Positions 27,901 through 35,949 of a DNA stretch of 64,000 nt are shown here, in pieces (position 1 is the stretch's first letter; every line of letters begins with the position of its first letter). The position numbers and the translations under genes are program-made. This DNA comes from Permianibacter aggregans (lineage in GTDB: Bacteria; Pseudomonadota; Gammaproteobacteria; Enterobacterales; Permianibacteraceae), in NCBI RefSeq assembly GCF_009756665.1, contig NZ_CP037953.1, positions 4,154,001 through 4,218,000 of the forward strand. The letters run 5' to 3'. The notes under the pieces were generated by a model. It searched no databases, was not told the origin of the DNA, and saw only the letters and a list, made by a program, of their open reading frames with translations.

Positions 27901-28412
27901 ATCGCCAGCGTCACCAATAGCGAACTGTCCTGCCACCAGGCGGTGATGATGCCTGGTTGATAACTGAGTGTATCAACACTGTTGGCGATGCCTTTCAATT
28001 GCAGCGCAATGTAGGGAATAACACCGAGAAAGGCGATGCTGGTGGTCAACACGGCAACGGCGTGCGAATGGCCGTAACGCGCCGCCAGTAAATCGGCCAG
28101 TGAGGAAATATTTTCCGCTTTGCTGACCCGAATAACTTTATCGATCAGACGCCAGCCAAAAACGAATAACAAAATCGCGCCGAGATAGGTGGGCGGAAAC
28201 CACCAGCCTGTGCTGGCCATTTGCCCAACCGAGCCGAAAAAGGTCCAGGTCGTGCAATACACGCCAAGCCCGAGCGTGTACAACCATGGGTGCCAGCGCT
28301 GCCAACTGGCGTGCGTCGCCCAACGTTCTCCAAGCCTGGCAACGAAGAACAGTGACAGCAACCAGAAAGCAGCCAGCAACGCCAGCAGCGACTTATCAAG
28401 CATGCCCGGCAT
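24966..28412 (-). CDS. Sodium/solute symporter-histidine kinase hybrid with receiver (CrbS/CbrA type)
   Basis: A 1148-residue inner-membrane sensor. Residues 1-~500 form a sodium:solute symporter (SSS) domain with 12-13 helices (YCTTWTFFGSVGQMASTGWW, FPPLLGGLYWKSGNRHG). A linker, PAS domain (~640-740), coiled coil, HisKA with phospho-His in AAASHDLVQPLN (~780), HATPase (NLLSNALRYCEHGG, GYGLGLAIVKRL) and C-terminal receiver (VLCLDNDPDI; Asp in VIVADYQLD; Lys in LLHKPIKP) follow. CbrA and CrbS have this architecture; CrbS responds to acetate metabolism through CrbR. It is 26 bp downstream of the GntP permease gene and is probably co-transcribed, so it may monitor or move a short carboxylate. 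Ribosome site unclear; ATG 28403 is an alternative start. Confidence 0.9.
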   Translation of the reverse strand: MPGMLDKSLLALLAAFWLLSLFFVARLGERWATHASWQRWHPWLYTLGLGVYCTTWTFFGSVGQMASTGWWFPPTYLGAILLFVFGWRLIDKVIRVSKAENISSLADLLAARYGHSHAVAVLTTSIAFLGVIPYIALQLKGIANSVDTLSYQPGIITAWWQDSSLLVTLAMSAFLLLFGLKHFAASDQQPGMLVAVAFESLLKLFALAAVVIMVLQIDLDLTVTPLPIHDTPENSSAAYLSQAILGAMAMLCLPRQFHITVVEHQSNNDLPHARVYYTIYLLLLGLVLLPLSYYGQHLLSGQMRPDDYVLGLPLSQGNSWIAAIVFIGSLAAGTSMLIVAVIALMTMVSHTFLIPLTLRLRQPAKGSDFIVSMRWLRRILMCAIILMAFLYYRWVAEKEALAQIGLISFTAVAQFFPPLLGGLYWKSGNRHGAIAGLSLGGLTWCWTLVYPAMSAGQLLSSEALLHGPFAIEWLKPTAMFGLSGFDTITHGALTSLSINTLAYILVSLATQQSVHERLQALRFVQFGTWSESPQQRTWRQDLSFRDIENVLARFLGTEAARQRIEEEASRRNYLDTPNYIDQEWLQFLQRELTGLIGSASAQVVIDAHFYAPLQPANEMLQLVDAATAVMQFNQQLLSATLNTLNQGVVVVDKDQRVVAWNPRYVEMFALPKNFLSVGRPIADVLALNAERFLDVGNVEDFINKRLHYLRLGQIHHAERSLNNGCVLEIHGSPMPGGGYVTSYSDITEHKKLADALEKRVTERTAELAAAKSEAETAKQRAEEANASKTRFLAAASHDLVQPLNAAQLFASALSEHIRDEHAEKLLQQLGQSLQNSEDLLRTLLDISKFDAGVITPKPEAFNVRQLLLTLQNEFSAQAEKKKLQLRVHCNEYWVHADPNLTRRLLQNLLSNALRYCEHGGVLLAARKRGDHIRFEVWDTGFGIEPKAQQEIFEEFKRHLRTDKTIAAGYGLGLAIVKRLSKAMNAPIELRSEVDRGSVFAFSLSAIQPEQLQQETIEPAIPMYPLAGLSVLCLDNDPDILNAMVALLSGWGCEVFAARDRQTAQQLMHEEIEVIVADYQLDQGDTGIDVWLSLAEPRPPLVVISAMRDPALKVRCQEYQVVLLHKPIKPLALRGVLQDICAKNEILAL

Positions 28413-28438
28413 AAATTCGCGAAATCGGGCCGGACAAG

Positions 28439-29749
28439 TTAAATCAGAAACAGGGCAATTGCCAGCGCTGTACCGAGCAGTGGTACCACGACGGTCATTG
28501 CCGCCATGGCCGGGTAGGCACGCGAATAACTTTCATTGCAGATGGCGCGCAACGTCGTGACGACATAACCATTGTGTGGCAGCGAATCGAGCGCACCTGA
28601 TGACAGCGCGATAACGCGATGCAAGGCTGAAGGATCGACGCCTTGCGCCAGATACTGCGGTGCCAGTAGTGGTAACGCGATTGCTTGACCACCCGAGGCC
28701 GAACCAGTCAGGCCGGCAATCAGCGTTACGGCAATTGCGGCGCCAATCAGCGGTGAGCCAGGCAGGTGGGTGATGGCGTCGACGGCAATCTGAAAGCCCT
28801 CAGACGCACGCGCAACGGCGCCGAAGCCAACGACTGCAGAGGTATTGGCAATGGCCAGCAGCGCGCCAATGGCGCCGTCAGACAGGGCCTTGCCGGGTTG
28901 GCGCAGGGTTTTCAGGTTCAACAAGTACGCGGCAGCTAAACCGCCTGATAACGCCACGACCAGCGCGGATTGTTTCAGTGTGTCATGCAACCAGAATGAC
29001 AGCACCAGCACGACGATCAGTGGCGCCAGTCCACGCCAGAATTTCGGCAAGTGCAGCGCATCGGGGGGCACCGGGTCGCTGGCCATTTCTTCGAACCCAT
29101 GACCAGCAGCCAGGTCACGCCTGATCATCCAGCTGAGCCAAAAATAACCGAAGCTCGCCATCAACACGGCAACGACCAAACTGACCTGCCAACCGGCATA
29201 GGGCGTGGTATTCAGGTAAGCAATCGGAATCCAGTTTTGAATTTCCGGTGAACCGGCTGAGGTCATTGTGAACGTGACTGAACCAAAGGCCATCGTTGCC
29301 GGAATGAATCGGCGTGGCAGATTGCCTTGCTTGAACAAGCTGAGCGCCATCGGATACACCGAGAACGCGACGACAAACAGACTGACACCGCCATAGGTCA
29401 ACACCGCACACGCAATGACGACGGCAAGCGCCGCGTGTTTCATGCCGCAGTGATTGACCAGCCACAGCGCAACGCTGTCGGCGGCGCCACTGTCTTCCAT
29501 GATTTTGCCGAACAGCGCGCCAAGCAAGAACATGAAAAACCAATTGGTGACGAAGCCGCTGAAACCTTGCATGTAAGTGCCGAGCCAATTGGCGGCGCCA
29601 TCATCGGCCCATTGCGGAAATAACGTGATATCGCTGCCGACGGCAACGATCAGTGCACATAGTGGCGCTGCCAGCAACAGATTCCAGTTGCGCAGGGCCA
29701 ATACAATCAGCAGCACAAGGCCAATCATCAAGGCAGTTAAACTGAGCAA
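28439..29749 (-). CDS. GntP-family permease, probable hydroxybutyrate transporter
   Basis: An inner-membrane permease of about 436 residues with 12-14 hydrophobic segments. Family features: TNWFFMFLLGALFGKIMEDSG, YGGVSLFVVAFSVYPMA, ITGLTGSASGG-like GLTGSASGGQAIALPLL, and LSSGALDSLPHNGYVVT near the end. GntP members carry gluconate, but relatives beside 3-hydroxybutyrate dehydrogenase genes in Pseudomonas are annotated as hydroxybutyrate permeases, and the neighbourhood here points the same way. The longest frame begins at 29899, but family alignment places the N-terminus at TTG 29749 (or ATG 29728); the upstream part overlaps the divergent promoter region and looks spurious. Confidence 0.82.
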   Translation of the reverse strand: MLSLTALMIGLVLLIVLALRNWNLLLAAPLCALIVAVGSDITLFPQWADDGAANWLGTYMQGFSGFVTNWFFMFLLGALFGKIMEDSGAADSVALWLVNHCGMKHAALAVVIACAVLTYGGVSLFVVAFSVYPMALSLFKQGNLPRRFIPATMAFGSVTFTMTSAGSPEIQNWIPIAYLNTTPYAGWQVSLVVAVLMASFGYFWLSWMIRRDLAAGHGFEEMASDPVPPDALHLPKFWRGLAPLIVVLVLSFWLHDTLKQSALVVALSGGLAAAYLLNLKTLRQPGKALSDGAIGALLAIANTSAVVGFGAVARASEGFQIAVDAITHLPGSPLIGAAIAVTLIAGLTGSASGGQAIALPLLAPQYLAQGVDPSALHRVIALSSGALDSLPHNGYVVTTLRAICNESYSRAYPAMAAMTVVVPLLGTALAIALFLI

Positions 29750-29901
29750 GGAGAAGTTCTCGTTTTTTCGTCGTGACGCCAGTATTGAATGCCTGCCGGG
29801 ATCGGGCCATCCTACTATCGTACTGATGGCAATCGGAATTTCGTGGTGTAGTGTTGGTCGCCATGCCGCATCGGGCAGAAAGAGAAAAACGGAGAACATA
29901 A

Positions 29902-32139
29902 ATGCGCACGACTCGTTTCCCTTACCGTAAAACGCTGTTGGTCAGTGCTGTCCTGGGTGTATTGAGCGGTGCTCCGGTATACGCCGAAGACGCGCCGGAT
30001 GCTGAAAATGCCGCCACCGAGGAACAACAAAAAAGCGGTGCAGAGGTCATTGAAGTCACGGCCCGTCGGTACAAAGAAAGCATCAAAGACGTGCCGGTTG
30101 CCGTCACCGCGTTGTCCGAACAGAAACTGATGGACAAAGGCACGCAAACGCTGATCGATATTGAACGTTTTGTACCCAATTTGACGGTCAATGCTTCCCG
30201 CGCCACCAGCACAACACTGACGGCGTATATCCGCGGTGTTGGCCAGAACGACCCGCTCTGGGGATTTGAGCCGGGCGTCGGTTTGTATATCGATGATGTC
30301 TATGTCGCGCGTCCGCAGGGCGGCGTGCTGGATCTGCTTGACATTCAACGCGTGGAAATTCTGCGCGGTCCGCAGGGCACGCTCTATGGCAAGAACACGA
30401 TGGGGGGGGCAATCAAGTACGTCACCCGTGATCTGCCGGATTACACCCGCGGTTATGTCGAAGGCGTCATTGGTTCCTACAATCAGCGCGATGTGAAAGC
30501 CGGTTTCTCGACACCGATTACCGATAAATTGCTGATCGGTATTTCCGCCGCCAATCTGACTCGTGATGGTTTTGGTGAAGTGGTTGGCCCGTCGCCGTTT
30601 GCCGGTACCGATGTTTCCGATAAAGACATTACCGCTGCGCGTGTCAACGTCACCTGGAAGCCAAGCGACACCGTTACCGTCAAGTTTGTTGCCGATGACA
30701 CTCAGGATGATTCCAATGTGCGCGGCGGTCATCGTCTTGATACCAGCCCGACGACCGGTGATGCGCCGCTTGAGGATGTGTTTGATACTCGTCAGAACAT
30801 GGATCCCAAGCGTCAGGAAGTGACGTCAAGTGGTCAGGCGTTAACGATTTCCTGGGCAATGAGTGATGATTGGGAATTCAAATCCGTCACGGCACAACGT
30901 GAAGGTGATACGCTGTCGGATATCGATTTCGATGCCACACAAATCAATTCATTTGACGTACCGGCGATTTATGAAGACGAGCAATTCACCCAGGAATTCC
31001 AGCTGACTTATACCGGCGAGCGCCTCGACTTCGTCTCCGGCGTGTATTACCTCGATGGCGATGCCTGCGGTAACTTCGATGTGGTGTTCGGCCTGGTGCC
31101 ACTGGTGCAAACCACGTACGGTTGCGTCAACACCGTCAGCAAATCGCTATACGCACAAGCGAGCTATCGTTTTGACGATGCCTGGTCGATGACGCTCGGC
31201 GCCCGTTACGATGAAGACGAGAAAGAAGCGACCGTTGGTGTCAATCGATTTCTCGGCTTACCGGGAACGGTCATTCTGCCGCTGCCTGGTGGTGAGTTCA
31301 CCGAAAACGAAACCTTTGATGATTTCTCGCCGCGTGTAGGTGTGGAGTATCGCGCTTCGGAAAACACCATGTGGTATTTCTCCTACAGCCACGGTTTCAA
31401 GAGCGGCGGTTTCAACATGCGCGCCAATCCGGCGTTGGACCCGGCTGCCAATCAGGCATTCCAACCAGAAACCGCCGATTCGCTTGAGCTGGGTTTCAAA
31501 GGTTCATTCCTCGACAACCGCGTGCAAACCTATGTCGCGTTGTTTACCCAGAAGTATGAAGACAAGCAGGTGCCGGTATCGGTGGTATTGCCCGGTGGTG
31601 GATTTGTTTCGCGAGTGTTGAACGCAGCCGACGCCGATTTGAACGGCCTCGAGCTGGAACTGAACGCACGCATCACCGACGACTTCTCGCTGTTCCTGAT
31701 GTACGGGTATCTTGACGCCGAGTACAACGAGTTTGTCGGCAGCCTTGGTGTGGACGGTTCGGTTACCTCCGATCTGTCTGACGTTGCGCGCGTCATCAAC
31801 GCGCCGGAAAATCAGTACACGATTGGTTTGAGTTACGAGCTCGAAGCCGGTCCAGGCCGCTTGCTGATGTCGACCGATTACGCCTGGCGCGATGACCTGT
31901 TTATCTATGACGTGTCGCCGTTGACTGATCAGGAGGCTTACGGTGTTTGGAATGCTTCGGTCGTCTACTATCTCGATGACAGTGGCTGGCGCTTTGCCTT
32001 GCACGGTCGCAACCTGGCAGACGAGGAGTACCGCACCGCTGCATACGATTTTTCGACCACTGCCGTCGCGGACCGCTTGCTGACCGGCTACTACGGTGAT
32101 CCGATGAATTGGAGTTTGTCAGCGATGTACTCGTTCTAA
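29902..32139 (+). CDS. TonB-dependent outer-membrane receptor
   Basis: 745 residues: signal peptide ending at VYAED (~residue 29), a TonB-box-like EVIEVTA at ~49-55, a plug domain (DVPVAVTALSEQKL..., RGVGQNDPLWGFEPGVGLYI, RVEILRGPQGTLYGKNTMGG, ~65-175) and a 22-stranded barrel ending in aromatic Phe (WSLSAMYSF). It belongs to the large group of receptors used for siderophores and also for carbohydrates and other polymers; no ligand can be read off. It is divergent from the GntP permease and upstream of a PHB depolymerase, so an ester oligomer as ligand is worth testing. GGAGAA precedes the ATG. Confidence 0.93.
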   Translation: MRTTRFPYRKTLLVSAVLGVLSGAPVYAEDAPDAENAATEEQQKSGAEVIEVTARRYKESIKDVPVAVTALSEQKLMDKGTQTLIDIERFVPNLTVNASRATSTTLTAYIRGVGQNDPLWGFEPGVGLYIDDVYVARPQGGVLDLLDIQRVEILRGPQGTLYGKNTMGGAIKYVTRDLPDYTRGYVEGVIGSYNQRDVKAGFSTPITDKLLIGISAANLTRDGFGEVVGPSPFAGTDVSDKDITAARVNVTWKPSDTVTVKFVADDTQDDSNVRGGHRLDTSPTTGDAPLEDVFDTRQNMDPKRQEVTSSGQALTISWAMSDDWEFKSVTAQREGDTLSDIDFDATQINSFDVPAIYEDEQFTQEFQLTYTGERLDFVSGVYYLDGDACGNFDVVFGLVPLVQTTYGCVNTVSKSLYAQASYRFDDAWSMTLGARYDEDEKEATVGVNRFLGLPGTVILPLPGGEFTENETFDDFSPRVGVEYRASENTMWYFSYSHGFKSGGFNMRANPALDPAANQAFQPETADSLELGFKGSFLDNRVQTYVALFTQKYEDKQVPVSVVLPGGGFVSRVLNAADADLNGLELELNARITDDFSLFLMYGYLDAEYNEFVGSLGVDGSVTSDLSDVARVINAPENQYTIGLSYELEAGPGRLLMSTDYAWRDDLFIYDVSPLTDQEAYGVWNASVVYYLDDSGWRFALHGRNLADEEYRTAAYDFSTTAVADRLLTGYYGDPMNWSLSAMYSF

Positions 32140-32165
32140 CGCTTTTTATCTCCGTGTTGTTGTTA

Positions 32166-32432
32166 AGGGCCTGTTTATCTTTGCCACGCCGCTGCGACGG
32201 AGCTGCCCGTTGCGCAGTGCAAGGAATGAGGAGCGCGATGTACTTGACGTACATGAGCGACGAATGACGCCGCAATGCGCTACGGGCGGCCCGTCCCTCC
32301 GGGTTGCGCCCAGAAAAGCGCCATGCCGCGTTGCTCGTCGTTTATTTGGAGTGACCAAACCTCTCTCCTCGCGCCTTGCCTGGCGCTTTTCTGGGCGGCA
32401 ACGCTGTGGTGTGGCAAAGATAAACAGGCCCT
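32166..32432. mobile_element. Miniature inverted-repeat element, 267 bp, perfect 22-bp ends
   Basis: The ends 32166-32187 (AGGGCCTG...TTTGCCAC) and 32411-32432 are exact 22-bp inverted repeats. TA dinucleotides lie beside both ends (one base out of register), so a TA target duplication is possible but not certain. No transposase is encoded. A central core GCGCGATGTAC-TTGAC-GTACATGAGCG is built like the core of the element at 3284-3429. The element lies between the receptor stop codon and its terminator, which lengthens the 3' untranslated region. Confidence 0.75.
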
Positions 32433-32439
32433 ATCTTTC

Positions 32440-32473
32440 AGCCGCCAGCATTCGCATGTCTGGCGGCTTTTTT
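32440..32473 (+). terminator. Intrinsic terminator after TonB receptor
   Basis: AGCCGCCAG / CTGGCGGCT (32440-32448 with 32460-32468), 11-base loop, then TTTTTT. It is now 300 bp from the receptor stop because of the intervening miniature element, and only 30 bp before the PHB depolymerase ATG. Confidence 0.88.
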
Positions 32474-32502
32474 CGCTTCAGGACCACGAACAGGAATTGC
32501 CT

Positions 32503-33483
32503 ATGCGCTTTCTTATTGCCGGTGTCATCGCTTCTGTGTTGTCTGCCTGTGCCGATGCCGAGCCGTTGCCATCGCTGAAATTGAATCCGGAAGTCACCGT
32601 GTCCGGGCTTTCTTCCGGTGCTTACATGGCGACTCAGTTTCATTTTGCTCATAACGTTTATGTTACTCATGCCGCATTACTCGCTGGTGGCCCATACGAT
32701 TGCGCACAGGGCGACTTGACGACAGCGCTGGCCCGCTGCGTCGACAAGAAAGGGCAGGGCATTCCGCTTTCGGATTTGCTTGATACGGCGCGCAAGCGCG
32801 CTGCTGGCGGCAATATCGATCCACTGTCTGCTTTACAAGCGGATCAGGTCTGGGTGTTTCATGGCACAGAAGACCATCGGGTGCTGAAAGACATTACCGA
32901 TGCCAGTGTCGCGTTTTACCAGGCTTTGATGCCGGAGAAGCAGGTGCAGTACGTTACCGATGTCGCGGCCGGTCATGGTTTCCCGACAGAAGCAAATGGT
33001 GTTGCCTGTGGCACTACCGATTCGCCGTTCATCAATGCCTGCCAGTGGGATGCTGCCAAACAAATCCTGACTCATGCTTACGGCGAGTTGAAAGCACCTG
33101 CGACAGCGCTTGCGCCACAAGCTTTCGATCAGGCGCTTTACGCCAAAGACGGCAAACATACGCTGGCCGAAAAAGGCTATGTGTATATTCCGCAGAGCTG
33201 TCGCGACGGTGAAAGCTGCCGCTTGCATATTGCGTTCCACGGTTGCAAACAGAATGCCGAAATGATCGCTGATCAATTTATTCAGCAAACCGGTTTCAAC
33301 CGCTGGGCAGAGAGCAACAATATTGTTGTGCTGTATCCGCAAACCACCTCAAGCATGATGCCGCTGAATCCGGCCGCCTGTTGGGACTGGTGGGGCTACA
33401 CCGGTGAGCACTACGCGACCAAGCAGGGTGAGCAAGTCAAACAGATTGCCAACATGGTACGTGCACTCGGCATCAAGCTCTGA
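32503..33483 (+). CDS. Exported poly(3-hydroxybutyrate) depolymerase-family esterase
   Basis: 326 residues of the PHB depolymerase alpha/beta-hydrolase family. The export signal MRFLIAGVIASVLSAC has a lipobox-like LSAC at 13-16, so it may be a lipoprotein; cleavage after ADA is the alternative. The nucleophile Ser37 is in VSGLSSGAYM, the acid probably in WVFHGTEDHRV, and the His in AAGHGFPTE. CRLHIAFHGCKQNAE carries the oxyanion-hole HGCxQ motif. The expected product is 3-hydroxybutyrate or its oligomers, matching the dehydrogenase and GntP permease nearby. No separate substrate-binding domain is seen. The start at 32503 follows CAGGAATT; the longer upstream frame runs into the miniature element. 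Confidence 0.88.
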   Translation: MRFLIAGVIASVLSACADAEPLPSLKLNPEVTVSGLSSGAYMATQFHFAHNVYVTHAALLAGGPYDCAQGDLTTALARCVDKKGQGIPLSDLLDTARKRAAGGNIDPLSALQADQVWVFHGTEDHRVLKDITDASVAFYQALMPEKQVQYVTDVAAGHGFPTEANGVACGTTDSPFINACQWDAAKQILTHAYGELKAPATALAPQAFDQALYAKDGKHTLAEKGYVYIPQSCRDGESCRLHIAFHGCKQNAEMIADQFIQQTGFNRWAESNNIVVLYPQTTSSMMPLNPAACWDWWGYTGEHYATKQGEQVKQIANMVRALGIKL

Positions 33484-33562
33484 GTGTTCGCATAGCGGCA
33501 TTGATAATCTATTCTGTTGATGACTGTCGTATCAGCAGGGAAGGAATCGGCCAATACAGCGC

Positions 33563-33598
33563 CTGACTCGCCGAACCAAGCCGTGTTCGGCGAGTCAG
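33563..33598. terminator. Strong hairpin after PHB depolymerase
   Basis: A perfect 14-bp stem CTGACTCGCCGAAC / GTTCGGCGAGTCAG with an 8-base loop. No T run follows, so it may be a transcript-end stabiliser or a factor-dependent end rather than a classical intrinsic terminator. Confidence 0.6.
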
Positions 33599-33623
33599 AA
33601 TCTGTCCTGGCGTTTGATTATCG

Positions 33624-34565
33624 ATGCCCATGTCCAATGTTGCCTCTTATCTGAAACGATCGTTTGTCGCGGTAGCGATGGCTTCCGCGACCGTTGCCGT
33701 TCCGTCGGCGTTTGCCGAAACCACCATTCACCATCAGCAGCAAACGATCACCATTGATTATCCCGCCTCGTTCGATGCCAATGAGCGGCAACTGGCGTAC
33801 CAATGGCTGCAGCAAATCAGCGCAGCGCTGCAAACGGTGCATGGTGAATTCCCGCAGGATCAGTTTCAGGTAACGCTTCGTGAAAGTACGCGCCACGGCA
33901 GTACCGTGCCATGGGGCCAGGTTAAACGTGGTGAACCCGACACCGTATTGCTGGTGATCAATCCCTCAGCAGGATTACAGGGCCTGCTTGCCGATTGGAC
34001 CGCGTTTCATGAGTTCAGTCATTTGATGTTACCGTATCGCGGTTATGGCGATATTTGGCTGTCCGAAGGTTTGGCAACGTACTACCAGAATATTGTGCAG
34101 GCGCGTGCGGGTTTGTTTGATGAACAAACCATGTGGCAGCGCTTGCAAGCGGGTTTCCGGCGCGGGGAAAATGATCAGCGCTGGGCGCATGCAAAGCTCG
34201 AGCAGGTCAGTGACAATCTGCGTGAAACTCGTCAGCACATGCGCGTGCACTGGAGCGGTGTGTTGTACTGGCTGCAAATCGATGTCGCGCTTCGAGAGCA
34301 GGACCATTCACTGGATTTGGCGCTGAAGCATTTGAAAGACTGTTGCCAGGGTCAGCAGCTCTCCGCTTGGCAGATTGTTCGCAAGCTCGATCGGATGTAC
34401 GAAACGACGATGTTCTCTACGCAGTTCGAATTGTTCCGTAACAGTTACACGTTGCCGGATTATCGCCACGTGTTGAGCGCGCTTGGCGTAGAAGAAAATC
34501 TGACCTTCAATAACCAGGCACAACAGGCGGCAATCAGAAAGTCCTTGCTGCAATCGCCGCGCTAA
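33624..34565 (+). CDS. Exported M61-like gluzincin metallopeptidase
   Basis: 313 residues. The signal peptide ends around PSAFAET (~residue 32). The zinc site reads H129-E130-F-S-H133 with the third ligand Glu148 in WLSEGLATYY, the gluzincin HExxH...E arrangement of M1/M61 peptidases. Unlike full M61 enzymes (about 600 residues, with a beta-domain and a C-terminal PDZ), this is a short form keeping only the catalytic core and a helical C-terminal part. It likely acts in the periplasm or outside the cell. There is a second Met at codon 3. No clear Shine-Dalgarno. Confidence 0.82.
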   Translation: MPMSNVASYLKRSFVAVAMASATVAVPSAFAETTIHHQQQTITIDYPASFDANERQLAYQWLQQISAALQTVHGEFPQDQFQVTLRESTRHGSTVPWGQVKRGEPDTVLLVINPSAGLQGLLADWTAFHEFSHLMLPYRGYGDIWLSEGLATYYQNIVQARAGLFDEQTMWQRLQAGFRRGENDQRWAHAKLEQVSDNLRETRQHMRVHWSGVLYWLQIDVALREQDHSLDLALKHLKDCCQGQQLSAWQIVRKLDRMYETTMFSTQFELFRNSYTLPDYRHVLSALGVEENLTFNNQAQQAAIRKSLLQSPR

Positions 34566-34585
34566 TCCTTTCTCGCAAGAAACTC

Positions 34586-35767
34586 TTATTGCAGAAAATC
34601 CTTGATAGCTTGGCCGGCCAGTTGAATCCGGAATACGCCATCGAGATGGCCCATGCCGCCATCAATCTCGACTACTTCCGCTTGCACGCCGTTTTTGCGT
34701 AAGATTTCTGCTGCCTGATGTGACATGGCCGGCGGAAAAATCCTATCGGTTTTCGCCGGGATAAACAGGAACCGTCCTTTCATCGCTGGCACCCGATCGC
34801 TGACATCAAACAGCTGATAGGCACGCGCCGTGTACAGAAAGTGATTGGCATCGACCACCGCTGCGCGATCGAATCCTCGCTTCAGCAATTCGCTGCTGAT
34901 CTTGAACGCATGCTGAAAAGCCTGCGCCGGTGATTGATGTGGATCATGCCATTGACGGCCGTATTGTTTATCCAGCCAATCGCTACTGAGCGCGGCAATG
35001 GTGACATTGCGCAATGCATGGGCAAGACCGAAGTTCGGCAGCGAGTGGGCGTAGTAATCACCCTGGCGCCAGTTTGGATCAAGCACAATCGGTTGCAGCC
35101 AGGTATCGAGCTCAGCGATCGAATGGGCATCGAGTTTGAAGCCGGGGCCGATTACCGCGACGGTTCGTTCGGCAAATCCCGGATGCGTCGCCGCCCATTG
35201 CAGCGCCTGAATCGCGCCGCCTGAGGCACCAACAACCGCGTGCAGCTTGTTGATGCCGAATCTATCGAGTAATGCTTTCTGGGTCTGGACAAAATCGCCT
35301 ACGCTGATCACCGGAAAGGTCATGCCATAGGGTTTGTTGGTTTTCGGATCAATGCTGGCCGGGCCGGTGGTGATCACATTCGGGTCATGCACCGCAAGGT
35401 TGACCAGCGTATCGACGGAAACGACAAAAAATCGGTTGGTATCAATGGCTTTGCCAGGGCCTATGATCGCATCCCAATAACCGGCTTGGGCATCGTCTGC
35501 ACGGTATTTGCCGGCGGCATGCGAACTGCCGGAAAAATAATGGGTAATCAGAATTGCATTGGATTTGTCGGCATTGAGGTTGCCATAGGTTTCGTAACCA
35601 ACACGGACTTGCGCTATTGTCTCGCCGTTGAAGGTAGTGAATGGGGCAATTTCCAGCGTTTGCTTCTGCACCAGCAACGTTTCAGCACTGACGCTCCCAG
35701 TGAGCGACAATGCCAGCAGTAGCGATCGACACATCCATTGCTTCAGTTTGATAAAACCCATGGGCAT
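34586..35767 (-). CDS. Exported MetX-like alpha/beta hydrolase
   Basis: 393 residues resembling homoserine O-acetyltransferase (MetX) in fold and motif order: TFNGETIAQVRVGYETYG, an ITHYFSGSSHA oxyanion region, nucleophile Ser in VVGASGGAIQALQWA, Asp in IPAKTDRIFPP and His in GGMGHLDG. It begins with a clear signal peptide (LLLALSLTGSVSAE), whereas true MetX is cytosolic. It is therefore more likely a periplasmic esterase or acyltransferase than a methionine enzyme, and the substrate is unknown. GGAG precedes the ATG at 35767. It converges on the M61-like gene with only 20 bp between. Confidence 0.8.
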   Translation of the reverse strand: MPMGFIKLKQWMCRSLLLALSLTGSVSAETLLVQKQTLEIAPFTTFNGETIAQVRVGYETYGNLNADKSNAILITHYFSGSSHAAGKYRADDAQAGYWDAIIGPGKAIDTNRFFVVSVDTLVNLAVHDPNVITTGPASIDPKTNKPYGMTFPVISVGDFVQTQKALLDRFGINKLHAVVGASGGAIQALQWAATHPGFAERTVAVIGPGFKLDAHSIAELDTWLQPIVLDPNWRQGDYYAHSLPNFGLAHALRNVTIAALSSDWLDKQYGRQWHDPHQSPAQAFQHAFKISSELLKRGFDRAAVVDANHFLYTARAYQLFDVSDRVPAMKGRFLFIPAKTDRIFPPAMSHQAAEILRKNGVQAEVVEIDGGMGHLDGVFRIQLAGQAIKDFLQ

Positions 35768-35949
35768 AAGCTCTCCAGCGGCATTTCGCTTGCCAGTGTA
35801 GGCAGTTCAGCGCGATAAGGCGTATCCGGCGAAGGTCGGATAGCGGTGCTTATAATATGATGAACGGACGCTGGATTTATTCCATCAATTCCTGCAAATT
35901 CAACAACCTAGCTAGTTTTGTTGTTGTGCATCAACGAGAAGAAAACGCC

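Noticed and set aside
29815-30732. A 305-codon open frame on the - strand, antisense to the TonB receptor
   Set aside because: It covers the conserved signal peptide and plug coding region of the receptor in antisense and has no family resemblance.
35857-35949. N-terminal extension of pyruvate carboxylase
   Set aside because: The family starts at the ILVANRSE region; ATG 35950 has a ribosome site and the extra 31 residues are not family-like.
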